Part shown: positions 27,989-38,224 of the stretch, in pieces
Layout: each line of letters begins with the position of its first letter
Position numbering within the stretch: the first letter of the stretch is position 1
Assembly (NCBI RefSeq): GCF_913774235.1
Contig: NZ_CAJYDW010000003.1
Span: 1 to 64,000, forward strand
DNA length: 64,000 nucleotides
Source: an uncultured Pseudomonas sp.
GTDB lineage: Bacteria; Pseudomonadota; Gammaproteobacteria; Pseudomonadales; Pseudomonadaceae
Direction: 5' to 3'
The notes under the pieces: generated by a model
Databases searched by the model: none
What the model was told of the DNA's origin: nothing
Seen by the model: only the letters and a program-made list of their open reading frames with translations
Made by a program: the position numbers and the translations under genes

Positions 27989-28235
27989 GGGGCAGGGGCT
28001 CGAATGAGGGGTGAAGGGAAGGGCGGAACGCCTGGAGCCAGCAGTATAGCCCCCTGCAACCGCCATCGCGACCCAACCTCAGTCGAGGATTTCCTGACGT
28101 GTGGCGGTAGCGGAAGATTGCAAAGAGAGGCTTGCGGCCTCATCTAGGGCGTTCCAGCATTTCCCTCGCTCGCTTTGCCTCGACGCCCCCGTCGCGGCGA
28201 TGACGTTCCTGCATTCCTGTGCTACTGAGGCAGCC

Positions 28236-30245
<2,010 letters not shown>

Positions 30246-30323
30246 ATCCGCTCCAACTGGCAGCGCCAGGGCTGGCGCTGCTACCATTCCGCCTTTGTCC
30301 CTTCGCGTTTTTCGAGAAAGCCG

Positions 30324-31805
30324 ATGACCACCGTTCGCACGCGCATCGCGCCGTCGCCCACCGGCGACCCGCATGTCGGTACCGCCTATATCGCCCTGTT
30401 CAATCTCTGCTTCGCCCGCCAGCACGGCGGTCAGTTCATCCTGCGCATCGAGGATACCGACCAGGTCCGCTCGACTCGCGAATCCGAACAGCAGATCTAT
30501 GACGCCCTGCGTTGGCTGGGCATCGAATGGGACGAGGGTCCAGACGTCGGTGGCCCCCATGGTCCCTATCGGCAGAGCGAACGCGGCGAGATCTATTGGA
30601 AGTACGCCCGCGAGCTGGTGGAGAAGGGCCATGCCTTCTACTGCTTCGCCACCCCGGAAGAGCTCGACCAGATGCGTGCCGAACAGCAGGCGCGCGGCGA
30701 GACCCCGCGCTACGACGGTCGTGGCCTGCGCCTGTCGAAGGAAGAGGTGCAGCAGCGCCTGGACGCCGGCCAGCCCTATGTCATCCGCATGAAGGTGCCG
30801 GAGGAGGGCGTCTGCGTTGTCCCCGACCTGCTGCGCGGCGATGTCGAGATCCCCTGGGATCGCATGGACATGCAGGTGCTGATGAAGGCTGACGGCCTGC
30901 CCACCTACTTCCTCGCCAACGTGGTCGACGACCACCTGATGGGCATCACCCATGTCCTGCGTGGCGAAGAGTGGCTGCCCTCGGCGCCCAAGCTGATCAA
31001 GCTTTACGAATACTTCGGCTGGGAGCAGCCGCAGCTCTGCTACATGCCGCTGCTGCGCAACCCGGACAAGAGCAAGCTCTCCAAGCGCAAGAATCCCACC
31101 TCGGTGACCTTCTATCAGCGCATGGGCTACCTGCCCGAGGCCATGCTCAACTACCTCGGCCGCATGGGCTGGTCCATGCCCGACGAGCGCGAGAAATTCA
31201 CCTTGGACGAGATGGTCGAGCATTTCGACCTGCAGCGCGTGTCCCTGGGCGGCCCTATATTCGACGTCGAGAAACTGTCCTGGCTCAACGGCCAGTGGCT
31301 GCGCGAGCTGAGCCCCGAGCGCTTCGCCGCCGAGGTGCAGCAGTGGGCGCTCAATCCCGAGTACCTGCTCAAGATCGCCCCGCTGGTGCAGCAGCGGGTC
31401 GAGACCTTCAGCCAGATCGCCCCGCTGGCCGGTTTCTTCTTCAGCGGCGCCCTGAATCTGGACCCGGCCCTGTTCCAGCACAAGAAGCTGTCCGCCGACC
31501 AGGTGCGGCTGGTCATGCAATTGCTGCTGTGGAAGCTAGAAGCCCTGCGGACGTGGGACAAGGAACGCATCACCGCGGTGATCCAGACCGTTGCCGAGCA
31601 TCAGCAACTCAAGCTGCGTGATGTCATGCCGCTGCTGTTCGCCGCCATCACCGGCCAGGCCAGCTCGGTCTCGGTGCTGGACGCCATGGAGATCCTCGGT
31701 CCGGATCTCACCCGCTTCCGTCTGCGTCAGGCGGTCGAACTGCTGGGCGCGCCTTCCAAGAAGGAAACCAAGGAGTGGGAGAAGCTGTTGGCCGAACTCG
31801 GCTGA
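30324..31805 (+). CDS. gltX: Glutamyl-tRNA synthetase
   Basis: Class I aminoacyl-tRNA synthetase charging tRNA-Glu. The HIGH-type motif is in [14 protein letters not shown] and the KMSKS-type motif in [12 protein letters not shown]. The 493-residue length and the anticodon-binding C-terminal half are typical of a discriminating GluRS. It follows uvrB after 78 bases in the same direction, as in P. aeruginosa (PA3138 and PA3134 region). A strong terminator lies directly after the stop. Confidence 0.97.
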   Translation: MTTVRTRIAPSPTGDPHVGTAYIALFNLCFARQHGGQFILRIEDTDQVRSTRESEQQIYDALRWLGIEWDEGPDVGGPHGPYRQSERGEIYWKYARELVEKGHAFYCFATPEELDQMRAEQQARGETPRYDGRGLRLSKEEVQQRLDAGQPYVIRMKVPEEGVCVVPDLLRGDVEIPWDRMDMQVLMKADGLPTYFLANVVDDHLMGITHVLRGEEWLPSAPKLIKLYEYFGWEQPQLCYMPLLRNPDKSKLSKRKNPTSVTFYQRMGYLPEAMLNYLGRMGWSMPDEREKFTLDEMVEHFDLQRVSLGGPIFDVEKLSWLNGQWLRELSPERFAAEVQQWALNPEYLLKIAPLVQQRVETFSQIAPLAGFFFSGALNLDPALFQHKKLSADQVRLVMQLLLWKLEALRTWDKERITAVIQTVAEHQQLKLRDVMPLLFAAITGQASSVSVLDAMEILGPDLTRFRLRQAVELLGAPSKKETKEWEKLLAELG

Positions 31806-31815
31806 TCGCCTCTCG

Positions 31816-31850
31816 GCCGACCCCGACGTCGGGGTCGGCTTCTCTCTCAC
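31816..31850 (+). terminator. Rho-independent terminator after gltX
   Basis: GCCGACCCCGAC (31816-31827) and GTCGGGGTCGGC (31828-31839) form a perfect 24-base palindrome, followed by TTCTCTCTC. It lies ten bases after the gltX stop. Confidence 0.8.
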
Positions 31851-31864
31851 GCCAGGATGGCCCC

Positions 31865-32476
31865 ATGACCTCCGTGACTCTCCAGCGGCACAATCTGCTC
31901 GAAGACGTGCTGGCCTTGCTCAGTGCGACCCTGATGATCGCCCTGGCGGTCAATCTCTATCGGCATGCCGGGCTGCTCACCGGCGGTACCGCCGGGCTGG
32001 CCTTTCTCGCCCAATACGGCACGCGGCTGTCCTTCGGCCAGGCGTTCTTCCTCATCAACCTGCCGTTCTACTGGCTGGCCGTGCGGCGGATGGGCTGGGC
32101 CTTCACCCTACGCACCCTGGCGGCGGTGAGTCTGGTATCGGTGCTTACCGAGCTGACGCCGCGCTTCATCGGCTTCACGATCCTGCAGCCACTCTATGCG
32201 GCAATCCTCGGCGGTGTGCTCATGGGGGTAGGGCTGTTGATCCTGTTCCGGCATAAGGCCAGTCTCGGCGGTATCAACATCGCCGTGCTCTATCTGCAGC
32301 ATCGCTATGGCTGGCGCGCGGGCAAGGTGCAGATGGGCATCGATTGCCTGATCGTCCTGCTGGCGCTGTTCGTCGTCGCGCCGGGCGCCATCCTCACCTC
32401 CATCCTCGGTGCCGTCATCCTCAATCTGACCCTGGCGATCAACCATCGCCCCGGTCGCTACAGCGCTATCAGCTAG
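31865..32476 (+). CDS. YitT-family membrane protein
   Basis: A 203-residue inner-membrane protein with about five or six hydrophobic helices, for example LLSATLMIALAVNLY, AFFLINLPFYWLAV, AILGGVLMGVGLLILF and CLIVLLALFVVAPGAILTSILGAVILN. The glycine motif LLTGGTAGLAFLAQY and SLGGINIAVLYLQHRYG are characteristic of the YitT/DUF161 family, whose transport substrate is unknown. The ATG at 31865 has AGGATGG upstream; an earlier in-frame start lies inside the gltX terminator. The gene stands alone between gltX and hisC. Confidence 0.85.
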   Translation: MTSVTLQRHNLLEDVLALLSATLMIALAVNLYRHAGLLTGGTAGLAFLAQYGTRLSFGQAFFLINLPFYWLAVRRMGWAFTLRTLAAVSLVSVLTELTPRFIGFTILQPLYAAILGGVLMGVGLLILFRHKASLGGINIAVLYLQHRYGWRAGKVQMGIDCLIVLLALFVVAPGAILTSILGAVILNLTLAINHRPGRYSAIS

Positions 32477-32506
32477 GGGCTTTCCGTCGCGCCAGCGCAA
32501 CTTCGA

Positions 32507-32536
32507 TTGGTCCGCGACCCGCCTTGGCTTTAAGAT
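32507..32536 (+). promoter_or_regulatory. Possible sigma-70 promoter before hisC
   Basis: TTGGTC (32507-32512) and TAAGAT (32531-32536) with an 18-base spacer match three and four of six consensus bases. It lies 55 bases before the hisC ATG and is the best candidate for the promoter of the hisC-tyrA-cmk-rpsA group. Confidence 0.3.
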
Positions 32537-32590
32537 GGCGCCCATTTTCGACGGCCACGGCTGTCGTCATCGCAAGTTGAAGAGGTTTCC

Positions 32591-33703
32591 ATGAGCTGCG
32601 ATTTCCTGGCACAAGCCCTTCCCGGCGTACAGAAACTCTCGCCCTACGTGCCCGGCAAGCCCGTCGATGAACTGGCCCGCGAACTGGGTATCGCACCGGC
32701 GAGCATCGTCAAGCTCGCCAGCAACGAGAACCCCCTCGGCCCGAGCGCCAAGGCGCTCGAGGCCATCCGCGCCGAGCTGGCCGAACTGACCCGCTATCCC
32801 GATGGCAACGCCTTCGATCTCAAGCAGGCCCTGAGCCAGAGATTCGGCGTGGCGCCCAGCGGCATCACCCTGGGCAACGGCTCCAACGACATCCTCGAAC
32901 TGGTCGCCCGTGCCTACCTGGCGCCGGGCTACAATGCCGTGTTCAGCGAGCATGCCTTCGCCGTCTACCCGCTGGTGACCCTGGCCATCGGGGCCGAGGG
33001 CCGTAGCGTCCCGGCCAAGGCCTATGGCCATGACCTCGACGCCATGCTCGCCGCCATCGATGCCAATACTCGGGTGGTCTTCGTCGCCAACCCCAACAAC
33101 CCTACCGGCACCTGGTTCGACAGCGACGCCCTGGCGCGCTTCCTTGCCCGCGTCCCTGAACACGTCCTGGTGGTGCTGGACGAGGCCTACATCGAATACG
33201 CCGAGGGCGATGAACTGCCGGACGGCCTGGCCTTCCTCGCGCAGTACCCGAACCTGATCGTCTCGCGGACCTTCTCCAAGGCCTACGGCCTGGCCGCCCT
33301 GCGGGTGGGCTACGCCTTCTCCTCGCCGACCGTGGCCGATGTGCTCAACCGGGTGCGCCAGCCGTTCAACGTCAACAGCCTGGCCCAGGCCGCTGCCTGC
33401 GCCGCGCTGGCCGACAGCGACTACCTGGCCCGCAGCCGCGCCTTGAACGACGCTGGCATGGCCCAACTGGAAGCCGGTTTCCGCAAACTGGACCTGCAGT
33501 GGATTCCCTCGCGCGGTAACTTCATCGCCGTCGATCTGGGCCGCGATGCCGCGCCGATCAACCTGGGTCTGCTGCAAGAGGGCGTCATCGTGCGTCCCGT
33601 CGCCGGCTATGGCATGCCGACCTTCCTGCGCGTCTCCATCGGCACCGAGGCGGAGAACGCCCGCTTCCTGGCGGCCCTGACCAAGGTCCTGGGTCGTGGC
33701 TGA
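32591..33703 (+). CDS. hisC: Histidinol-phosphate aminotransferase
   Basis: PLP-dependent aminotransferase of histidine synthesis, likely also able to use aromatic substrates like the HisC2 (HisHb) enzymes of this operon in Pseudomonas. The 370-residue protein carries KLASNENPLGPS, NPNNPTGTW, DEAYIEYAEG and the Schiff-base Lys in SRTFSKAYGLAALRVGY. AGAGG precedes the ATG. The next gene, tyrA, overlaps its end by eight bases, which is the conserved hisC-tyrA arrangement; the serC and pheA genes normally found upstream in Pseudomonas are not there, and gltX plus a YitT-like gene precede it instead. Confidence 0.95.
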   Translation: MSCDFLAQALPGVQKLSPYVPGKPVDELARELGIAPASIVKLASNENPLGPSAKALEAIRAELAELTRYPDGNAFDLKQALSQRFGVAPSGITLGNGSNDILELVARAYLAPGYNAVFSEHAFAVYPLVTLAIGAEGRSVPAKAYGHDLDAMLAAIDANTRVVFVANPNNPTGTWFDSDALARFLARVPEHVLVVLDEAYIEYAEGDELPDGLAFLAQYPNLIVSRTFSKAYGLAALRVGYAFSSPTVADVLNRVRQPFNVNSLAQAAACAALADSDYLARSRALNDAGMAQLEAGFRKLDLQWIPSRGNFIAVDLGRDAAPINLGLLQEGVIVRPVAGYGMPTFLRVSIGTEAENARFLAALTKVLGRG

Positions 33704-34643
33704 GGTGGCCGCCCCGCTGATCGAGCGTCTCGTCGTCGTCGGCCTGGGGCTGATCGGCGGCTCCTTCGCCAAGGGTGCCCGCGCCAGCGGCCTCTGTCGT
33801 GAAGTGGTGGGGGTCGATCGCGACCCCGAGACCCGCCGCCTGGCGGTCGAGCTGGGCGTGGTTGACCGCTGCGTTGCCGAACTGGCCGACGCCTGTCCGG
33901 GCGCCGACGTCATCCAGTTGGCCGTGCCCATCCTGGCCATGGAGCGAGTGCTCGCCGAGTTGGCGGTGCTGCCCCTCGGCACGGCCATCCTCACCGATGT
34001 CGGCAGCGCCAAGGGCAACGTGGTGCGTGCCGCGCGCCAGGCCTTCGCCGGCCAGTCGCTGCGTTTCGTGCCGGGTCATCCCATCGCCGGTTCCGAGCGC
34101 AGCGGCGTCACGGCGGCCAACGCGGCCTTGTTCAATCGGCACAAGGTCATCCTCACGCCGCTGGAAGAGACCTTGCCGGCAGACCTGGACAAGGTCGACC
34201 GCCTCTGGCGCGCCATCGGTGCCGATGTCGAGCACATGACCGTCGAGCATCACGACCAGGTCCTGGCTGCCACCAGCCATCTGCCGCACCTGCTGGCCTT
34301 CAACCTGGTGGACTCCCTGGCCAAGCGCAGCGAGAACCGCGAGATCTTCCATTACGCCGCGGGTGGCTTCCGCGACTTCACCCGCATCGCCGGCAGCGAC
34401 CCGACCATGTGGCATGACATCTTCATCGCCAATCGCGAAGCCGTGCTGCAGGCGCTGGACACCTACCGCGCCGATCTCGACGAGCTGCGTGGCGCCATCC
34501 AGGCCGGCGATGGTCAGTTCCTCATGGAGGTGCTGACCCATGCGCGCGGCGCGCGCGAGCATTTCGGTCGCATCCTTGCCAGCCGTACCCAGGCCGGCGC
34601 CCAGGTCGTCGCCAATCATCCCATCACGGAGGGGCACTCATGA
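33696..34643 (+). CDS. tyrA: Prephenate/cyclohexadienyl dehydrogenase without AroA domain
   Basis: TyrA oxidises prephenate or arogenate in tyrosine synthesis. The 315-residue product has the N-terminal Rossmann motif [14 protein letters not shown], the [11 protein letters not shown] substrate loop, and the helical C-terminal dimerisation domain ([38 protein letters not shown]). The start is a GTG at 33696 overlapping hisC; a second in-frame GTG is at 33705. In Pseudomonas models TyrA is fused to EPSP synthase (AroA) in one protein of about 750 residues. Here the frame ends at 34643 and cmk starts four bases earlier, so the AroA part is absent at this locus and there is no remnant between the genes. 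Confidence 0.95.
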   Translation: MAEVAAPLIERLVVVGLGLIGGSFAKGARASGLCREVVGVDRDPETRRLAVELGVVDRCVAELADACPGADVIQLAVPILAMERVLAELAVLPLGTAILTDVGSAKGNVVRAARQAFAGQSLRFVPGHPIAGSERSGVTAANAALFNRHKVILTPLEETLPADLDKVDRLWRAIGADVEHMTVEHHDQVLAATSHLPHLLAFNLVDSLAKRSENREIFHYAAGGFRDFTRIAGSDPTMWHDIFIANREAVLQALDTYRADLDELRGAIQAGDGQFLMEVLTHARGAREHFGRILASRTQAGAQVVANHPITEGHS

Positions 34644-35326
34644 GCAGTACCGCACCCGTCATCACCCTCGACGGCCCCGGCGGTTCGGGGAAGGGCACCA
34701 TCGCGGCGCTGGTCGCCCGTCAGCTCGGCTGGAATCTGCTGGACTCCGGTGCGCTCTATCGCCTGCTGGCCTTCGCCGCTCGCAACCACGGCGTCGACTA
34801 CACCAACGAGGAATCGCTCAAGCTGCTGGCGGCCCACCTGGACGTGCAGTTCCTGGCCGGCCATGAGCACGGTCAGCGCATCATCCTCGAAGGCGAGGAT
34901 GTCACCGACGTCATCCGCACCGAGGAAGTCGGTGCCGGCGCCTCCCAGGTCGCCACCCTGCCAGCCGTGCGCGATGCGCTGCTGCAGCGCCAGCAGGCCT
35001 TCCGTGAGGCCCCTGGTCTGGTCGCCGATGGTCGCGACATGGGCACCGTGGTCTTTCCGGACGCCGAACTGAAGATCTTTCTGACCGCCGGTGCCGAGGA
35101 AAGGGCACAGAGGCGTTATCTTCAGTTGAAGCAGAAGGGCGAAAATGTTAGCTTGCCTGCCCTCCTGGAAGAGATCCGTGAGCGGGACGCCCGCGACAGT
35201 CAGCGTAGCGTTGCTCCGCTCAAGCCCGCCGACGATGCCGTCGAGCTGGACTCCACGCATCTCTCCATACAACAGGTATTGGAACGCATCCTGACCCTGG
35301 CCGCCGAGCGCGACCTGGCGGGATGA
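34640..35326 (+). CDS. cmk: Cytidylate kinase
   Basis: Cmk phosphorylates CMP and dCMP with ATP. The 228-residue protein has the P-loop [13 protein letters not shown] and the NMP-binding segment [26 protein letters not shown] and the lid [13 protein letters not shown]. It overlaps tyrA by four bases (ATGA) and precedes rpsA, the conserved cmk-rpsA-ihfB order. Near its 3' end lies one copy of a 16-bp repeat (35264-35279) whose second copy is at the rpsA start. Confidence 0.96.
   Translation: MSSTAPVITLDGPGGSGKGTIAALVARQLGWNLLDSGALYRLLAFAARNHGVDYTNEESLKLLAAHLDVQFLAGHEHGQRIILEGEDVTDVIRTEEVGAGASQVATLPAVRDALLQRQQAFREAPGLVADGRDMGTVVFPDAELKIFLTAGAEERAQRRYLQLKQKGENVSLPALLEEIRERDARDSQRSVAPLKPADDAVELDSTHLSIQQVLERILTLAAERDLAG
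35264..35279 (+). repeat. 16-bp direct repeat, copy 1
   Basis: TCCATACAACAGGTAT occurs exactly here, inside cmk, and again at 35447-35462, where it covers the region just before the rpsA start codon. The copies are 183 bases apart. After a two-base offset both continue with GAAC. Confidence 0.9.
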
Positions 35327-35357
35327 AGGCCGAGACTCATCCGAGTCGTCGGTGAAA

Positions 35358-35466
35358 GCTGCCGGGAACCAGTCGCATCCCGGCAGCCGGATGGTAACCA
35401 CTCACCCCGCATGGGCTGGTCATGCGGTAGCCGGATACATCGGGTATCCATACAACAGGTATGAAC
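35358..35466 (+). promoter_or_regulatory. rpsA leader with two hairpins and repeat copy 2
   Basis: The leader contains GCTGCCGGGA (35358-35367) pairing perfectly with TCCCGGCAGC (35378-35387), and CCGCATG (35407-35413) pairing with CATGCGG (35421-35427). No strong Shine-Dalgarno sequence is present; only AGGT at 35456-35459 precedes the ATG. The 16-bp repeat copy lies at 35447-35462. In E. coli the rpsA leader forms consecutive hairpins with a weak Shine-Dalgarno and is bound by S1 itself for feedback; the same plan is inferred here. Confidence 0.55.
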
Positions 35467-37146
35467 ATGAGCGAAAGCTTCGCAGAACTCTTTGAAGAAA
35501 GTCTGAAATCCCTCGACATGCAGCCGGGTGCCATCATCACCGGTACCGTGGTGTCGATCGATGGCGACTGGGTTGTGGTCGATACCGGCCTGAAATCCGA
35601 AGGCCTGGTTCCGCTCGAGCAGTTCTACAACGAACAAGGCGAGCTGACCATCAACGTGGGTGACGAAGTCCACGTAGCCCTGGATGCCGTCGAAGACGGT
35701 TTCGGCGAAACCAAAGTGTCTCGCGAAAAGGCCAAGCGCGCCGAGTCCTGGCTGGTCCTGGAAGCCGCGTTCAGCGCCGACGAAGTGGTCAAGGGTGTCA
35801 TCAACGGCAAGGTCAAGGGCGGCTTCACCGTCGACGTCAGCGGCATCCGCGCGTTCCTGCCGGGCTCCCTGGTCGATGTCCGTCCGGTGCGTGACACCAC
35901 CCACCTGGAAGGCAAGGAACTCGAGTTCAAGGTCATCAAGCTGGACCAGAAGCGCAACAACGTTGTCGTTTCCCGTCGTAGCGTCCTGGAAGCCGAGAAC
36001 AGCGCCGAGCGCGAAGCCCTGCTGGAATCCCTGCAGGAAGGCCAGCAAGTCAAGGGTATCGTCAAGAACCTCACCGACTACGGTGCGTTCGTCGACCTGG
36101 GCGGCGTCGATGGCCTGCTGCACATCACCGACATGGCCTGGAAGCGCATCAAGCATCCGTCGGAAATCGTCAACGTCGGCGACGAGATCGACGTCAAGGT
36201 GCTGAAGTTCGACCGCGAGCGCAACCGCGTCTCCCTGGGTCTGAAGCAGCTGGGCGAAGATCCGTGGGTCGCCATCAAGGCCCGTTACCCGGAAGGCACC
36301 CGCGTTCAGGCGCGCGTCACCAACCTCACTGACTACGGCTGCTTCGCCGAGCTGGAAGAGGGCGTGGAAGGCCTGGTGCACGTGTCCGAAATGGATTGGA
36401 CCAACAAGAACATCCACCCGTCCAAGGTCGTTCAGGTCGGCGACGAAGTGGAAGTCATGGTCCTGGATATCGACGAAGAGCGTCGTCGTATCTCCCTGGG
36501 CATCAAGCAGTGCCGTGCCAACCCGTGGGAAGAGTTCTCGGGTCAGTTCAACAAGGGCGACCGCATCTCCGGCACCATCAAGTCGATCACCGATTTCGGT
36601 ATCTTCATTGGTCTGGAAGGCGGCATCGACGGCCTGGTACACCTGTCCGACATCTCCTGGAACGAAACCGGCGAAGAAGCCGTGCGTCGCTTCAAGAAGG
36701 GTGACGAGCTGGACACCGTGATCCTGTCCGTTGATCCCGAGCGCGAGCGCATCTCCCTGGGTATCAAGCAGCTGGAAGACGATCCGTTCTCCAACTACGC
36801 CTCCCTGAACGAGAAAGGCACCATCGTGCGCGGTACCGTCAAGGAAGTCGATGCCAAGGGCGCTGTCATCACCCTGGCCAACGAGATCGAAGGCGTTCTG
36901 AAGGCGTCCGAAATCAGCCGTGATCGCGTCGAAGACGCTCGCAACGTGCTGAAGGAAGGCGACGAAGTCGAAGCCAAGATCATCAGCATCGATCGCAAGA
37001 GCCGCGTGATCAGCCTCTCCGTCAAGTCCAAGGACGTCGACGACGAGAAGGAAGCCATGAGCTCCCTGCGTAGCAAGCAAGAGCCTGCTGCCGGCCCCAC
37101 CACCATCGGTGACCTGATCAAGGCCCAGATGGAAAGCCAGAACTAA
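35467..37146 (+). CDS. rpsA: 30S ribosomal protein S1
   Basis: S1 is the large RNA-binding protein that recruits mRNA to the 30S subunit. The 559-residue length equals that of P. aeruginosa S1. Six S1 (OB-fold) repeats can be seen from repeated GxxVx[22 protein letters not shown]-like blocks at roughly residues 20-85, 105-170, 190-260, 275-345, 360-435 and 450-520. I chose [14 protein letters not shown] (35467) over the ATG two codons earlier because it matches the family N-terminus. A strong terminator follows, so ihfB has its own promoter. Confidence 0.97.
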   Translation: MSESFAELFEESLKSLDMQPGAIITGTVVSIDGDWVVVDTGLKSEGLVPLEQFYNEQGELTINVGDEVHVALDAVEDGFGETKVSREKAKRAESWLVLEAAFSADEVVKGVINGKVKGGFTVDVSGIRAFLPGSLVDVRPVRDTTHLEGKELEFKVIKLDQKRNNVVVSRRSVLEAENSAEREALLESLQEGQQVKGIVKNLTDYGAFVDLGGVDGLLHITDMAWKRIKHPSEIVNVGDEIDVKVLKFDRERNRVSLGLKQLGEDPWVAIKARYPEGTRVQARVTNLTDYGCFAELEEGVEGLVHVSEMDWTNKNIHPSKVVQVGDEVEVMVLDIDEERRRISLGIKQCRANPWEEFSGQFNKGDRISGTIKSITDFGIFIGLEGGIDGLVHLSDISWNETGEEAVRRFKKGDELDTVILSVDPERERISLGIKQLEDDPFSNYASLNEKGTIVRGTVKEVDAKGAVITLANEIEGVLKASEISRDRVEDARNVLKEGDEVEAKIISIDRKSRVISLSVKSKDVDDEKEAMSSLRSKQEPAAGPTTIGDLIKAQMESQN

Positions 37147-37161
37147 GTTCTCGCTTGAGTG

Positions 37162-37190
37162 AAAAGGCGACCTCCGGGTCGCCTTTTTCT
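37162..37190 (+). terminator. Rho-independent terminator after rpsA
   Basis: AAAAGGCGACC (37162-37172), loop TCCG, GGTCGCCTTTT (37177-37187) and a further T form a perfect 11-bp stem with a stable UNCG-class tetraloop and a T run. Confidence 0.93.
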
Positions 37191-37261
37191 TGCCTGGCGA
37201 AAAAGAGGAGGGCGGTAACGGCAAGCAAAAAGGTGAGAGCGGCAAAGCCGGTCGCTTGACT

Positions 37262-37289
37262 TTGCAAAAATCGGCCAGCGTGCTAAAAG
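37262..37289 (+). promoter_or_regulatory. Candidate sigma-70 promoter of ihfB
   Basis: TTGCAA (37262-37267), 16 bases, and TAAAAG (37284-37289) preceded by TG (extended -10) each match four of six consensus bases. It is between the rpsA terminator and the ihfB start. Confidence 0.4.
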
Positions 37290-37332
37290 TGCTCGGAGGT
37301 GATCTAGCCGCTTGATAACGAAGGAAAAATCC

Positions 37333-37620
37333 ATGACCAAGTCGGAGTTGATCGAGCGTATCGTTGCCTACCAGGGGCAGCTGTCGTCCAAGGACGTCGA
37401 GCTGGCGATCAAGACCATGCTGGAACAGATGGCCCAGGCCCTTTCCACCGGTGATCGTATCGAGATCCGGGGATTCGGCAGCTTCTCCTTGCATTATCGG
37501 GCGCCTCGTACCGGACGCAATCCCAAGACCGGGGAATCGGTCCTGCTGGATGGCAAGTTCGTGCCGCACTTCAAGCCAGGCAAGGAACTACGAGATCGGG
37601 TGAATGAGCTGGAGCCATAA
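37333..37620 (+). CDS. ihfB: Integration host factor subunit beta
   Basis: IhfB (HimD) pairs with IhfA to bend DNA sharply; IHF is needed at many sigma-54 promoters, which is relevant to this window. The 95-residue protein starts [19 protein letters not shown] and holds the DNA-binding arm [24 protein letters not shown] with the intercalating Pro region. AAGGAA lies six bases before the ATG; an in-frame upstream start would add seven residues. It follows rpsA as in most Gammaproteobacteria, separated by a terminator. Confidence 0.97.
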   Translation: MTKSELIERIVAYQGQLSSKDVELAIKTMLEQMAQALSTGDRIEIRGFGSFSLHYRAPRTGRNPKTGESVLLDGKFVPHFKPGKELRDRVNELEP

Positions 37621-37658
37621 AGTCGGCGCTCAACTCAGCCCCTCCCTTTGATGCCTTG

Positions 37659-37671
37659 CAACCTGTTGATT
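37659..37671 (-). promoter_or_regulatory. Consensus IHF-binding site
   Basis: CAACCTGTTGATT is the reverse complement of an exact WATCAANNNNTTR match. It lies 38 bases after the ihfB stop at the edge of an A/T-tract-rich stretch (about 37675-37800) that differs from the GC-rich surroundings. Binding is inferred from the motif. Confidence 0.45.
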
Positions 37672-37864
37672 GAATAGCGTTTTTTTCGCACGGCTGGCTC
37701 GTCAAAAAAGCGTTGTTGTTGTAATTGATATCGGTATTTTGACGTTTACAAAAAAAGTCAAGTCTTTTTGATATTTTTGTAGACGGGTTCCGTTTTTTGT
37801 ATGAGACTTCGCTCACATAAGGTCCTGGTTGACCTCGTAGTCCACTCCGAGTGAGGAAGTTGTC

Positions 37865-38086
37865 ATGCGCCACTATCTTTTCATCTGGATCGGTATCGCC
37901 GCCTGCTTCACCAGCATGCAACTCGGACATCCCTTCCTGGCCGTAGCCGCCCTGGCTGGTAGCTGGTTGGTTGCTCTTCTCCTGCAGCCTGCTCAGCGTG
38001 TCGAGACCTTCTCGCGTCATTACGTCGCCCAGCCGGCCGTGCGCATGCAAGCTGTCGACGTAGCCGTCGCGGCCAAGACGCTCTAA
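37865..38086 (+). CDS. Small membrane protein of unknown function
   Basis: A 73-residue protein with two adjacent hydrophobic segments (YLFIWIGIAACFTSM, residues 4-18, and FLAVAALAGSWLVALLLQP, residues 24-42) and a polar tail. GAGTGAGGAAG lies upstream of the ATG, and a strong terminator follows, so it looks like a one-gene unit driven from the AT-rich gap. In many pseudomonads a lapA-type gene occupies this position after ihfB; this product is not recognisably LapA. I do not recognise the family. Confidence 0.65.
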   Translation: MRHYLFIWIGIAACFTSMQLGHPFLAVAALAGSWLVALLLQPAQRVETFSRHYVAQPAVRMQAVDVAVAAKTL

Positions 38087-38104
38087 AGCCAATTCGTTTT
38101 CATG

Positions 38105-38135
38105 GCCCACCAGGCCTGGCCTGGTGGGCTTTTTT
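38105..38135 (+). terminator. Rho-independent terminator after the small membrane gene
   Basis: GCCCACCAGGC (38105-38115), loop CTG, GCCTGGTGGGC (38119-38129), then TTTTTT: a perfect 11-bp stem with a T run. The wbpV-like gene downstream therefore needs its own promoter. Confidence 0.95.
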
Positions 38136-38224
38136 ATGGCCGGTGTTTTTGCAGCGCTAGGTGCTCGTCGAGCAATGTCTTACCATGGGCGCCGATTTGG
38201 CTGCTGGAAGGGCGCTTGGCATCG

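Noticed and set aside
28099-28112. GGCGGTAGCGG before uvrB resembling the ops/JUMPstart element of RfaH operons
   Set aside because: Only the GGCGGTAG core matches, it precedes a DNA repair gene rather than a polysaccharide operon, and no further JUMPstart sequence is present. A similar GGCGGTAAC at 37211 is equally isolated.
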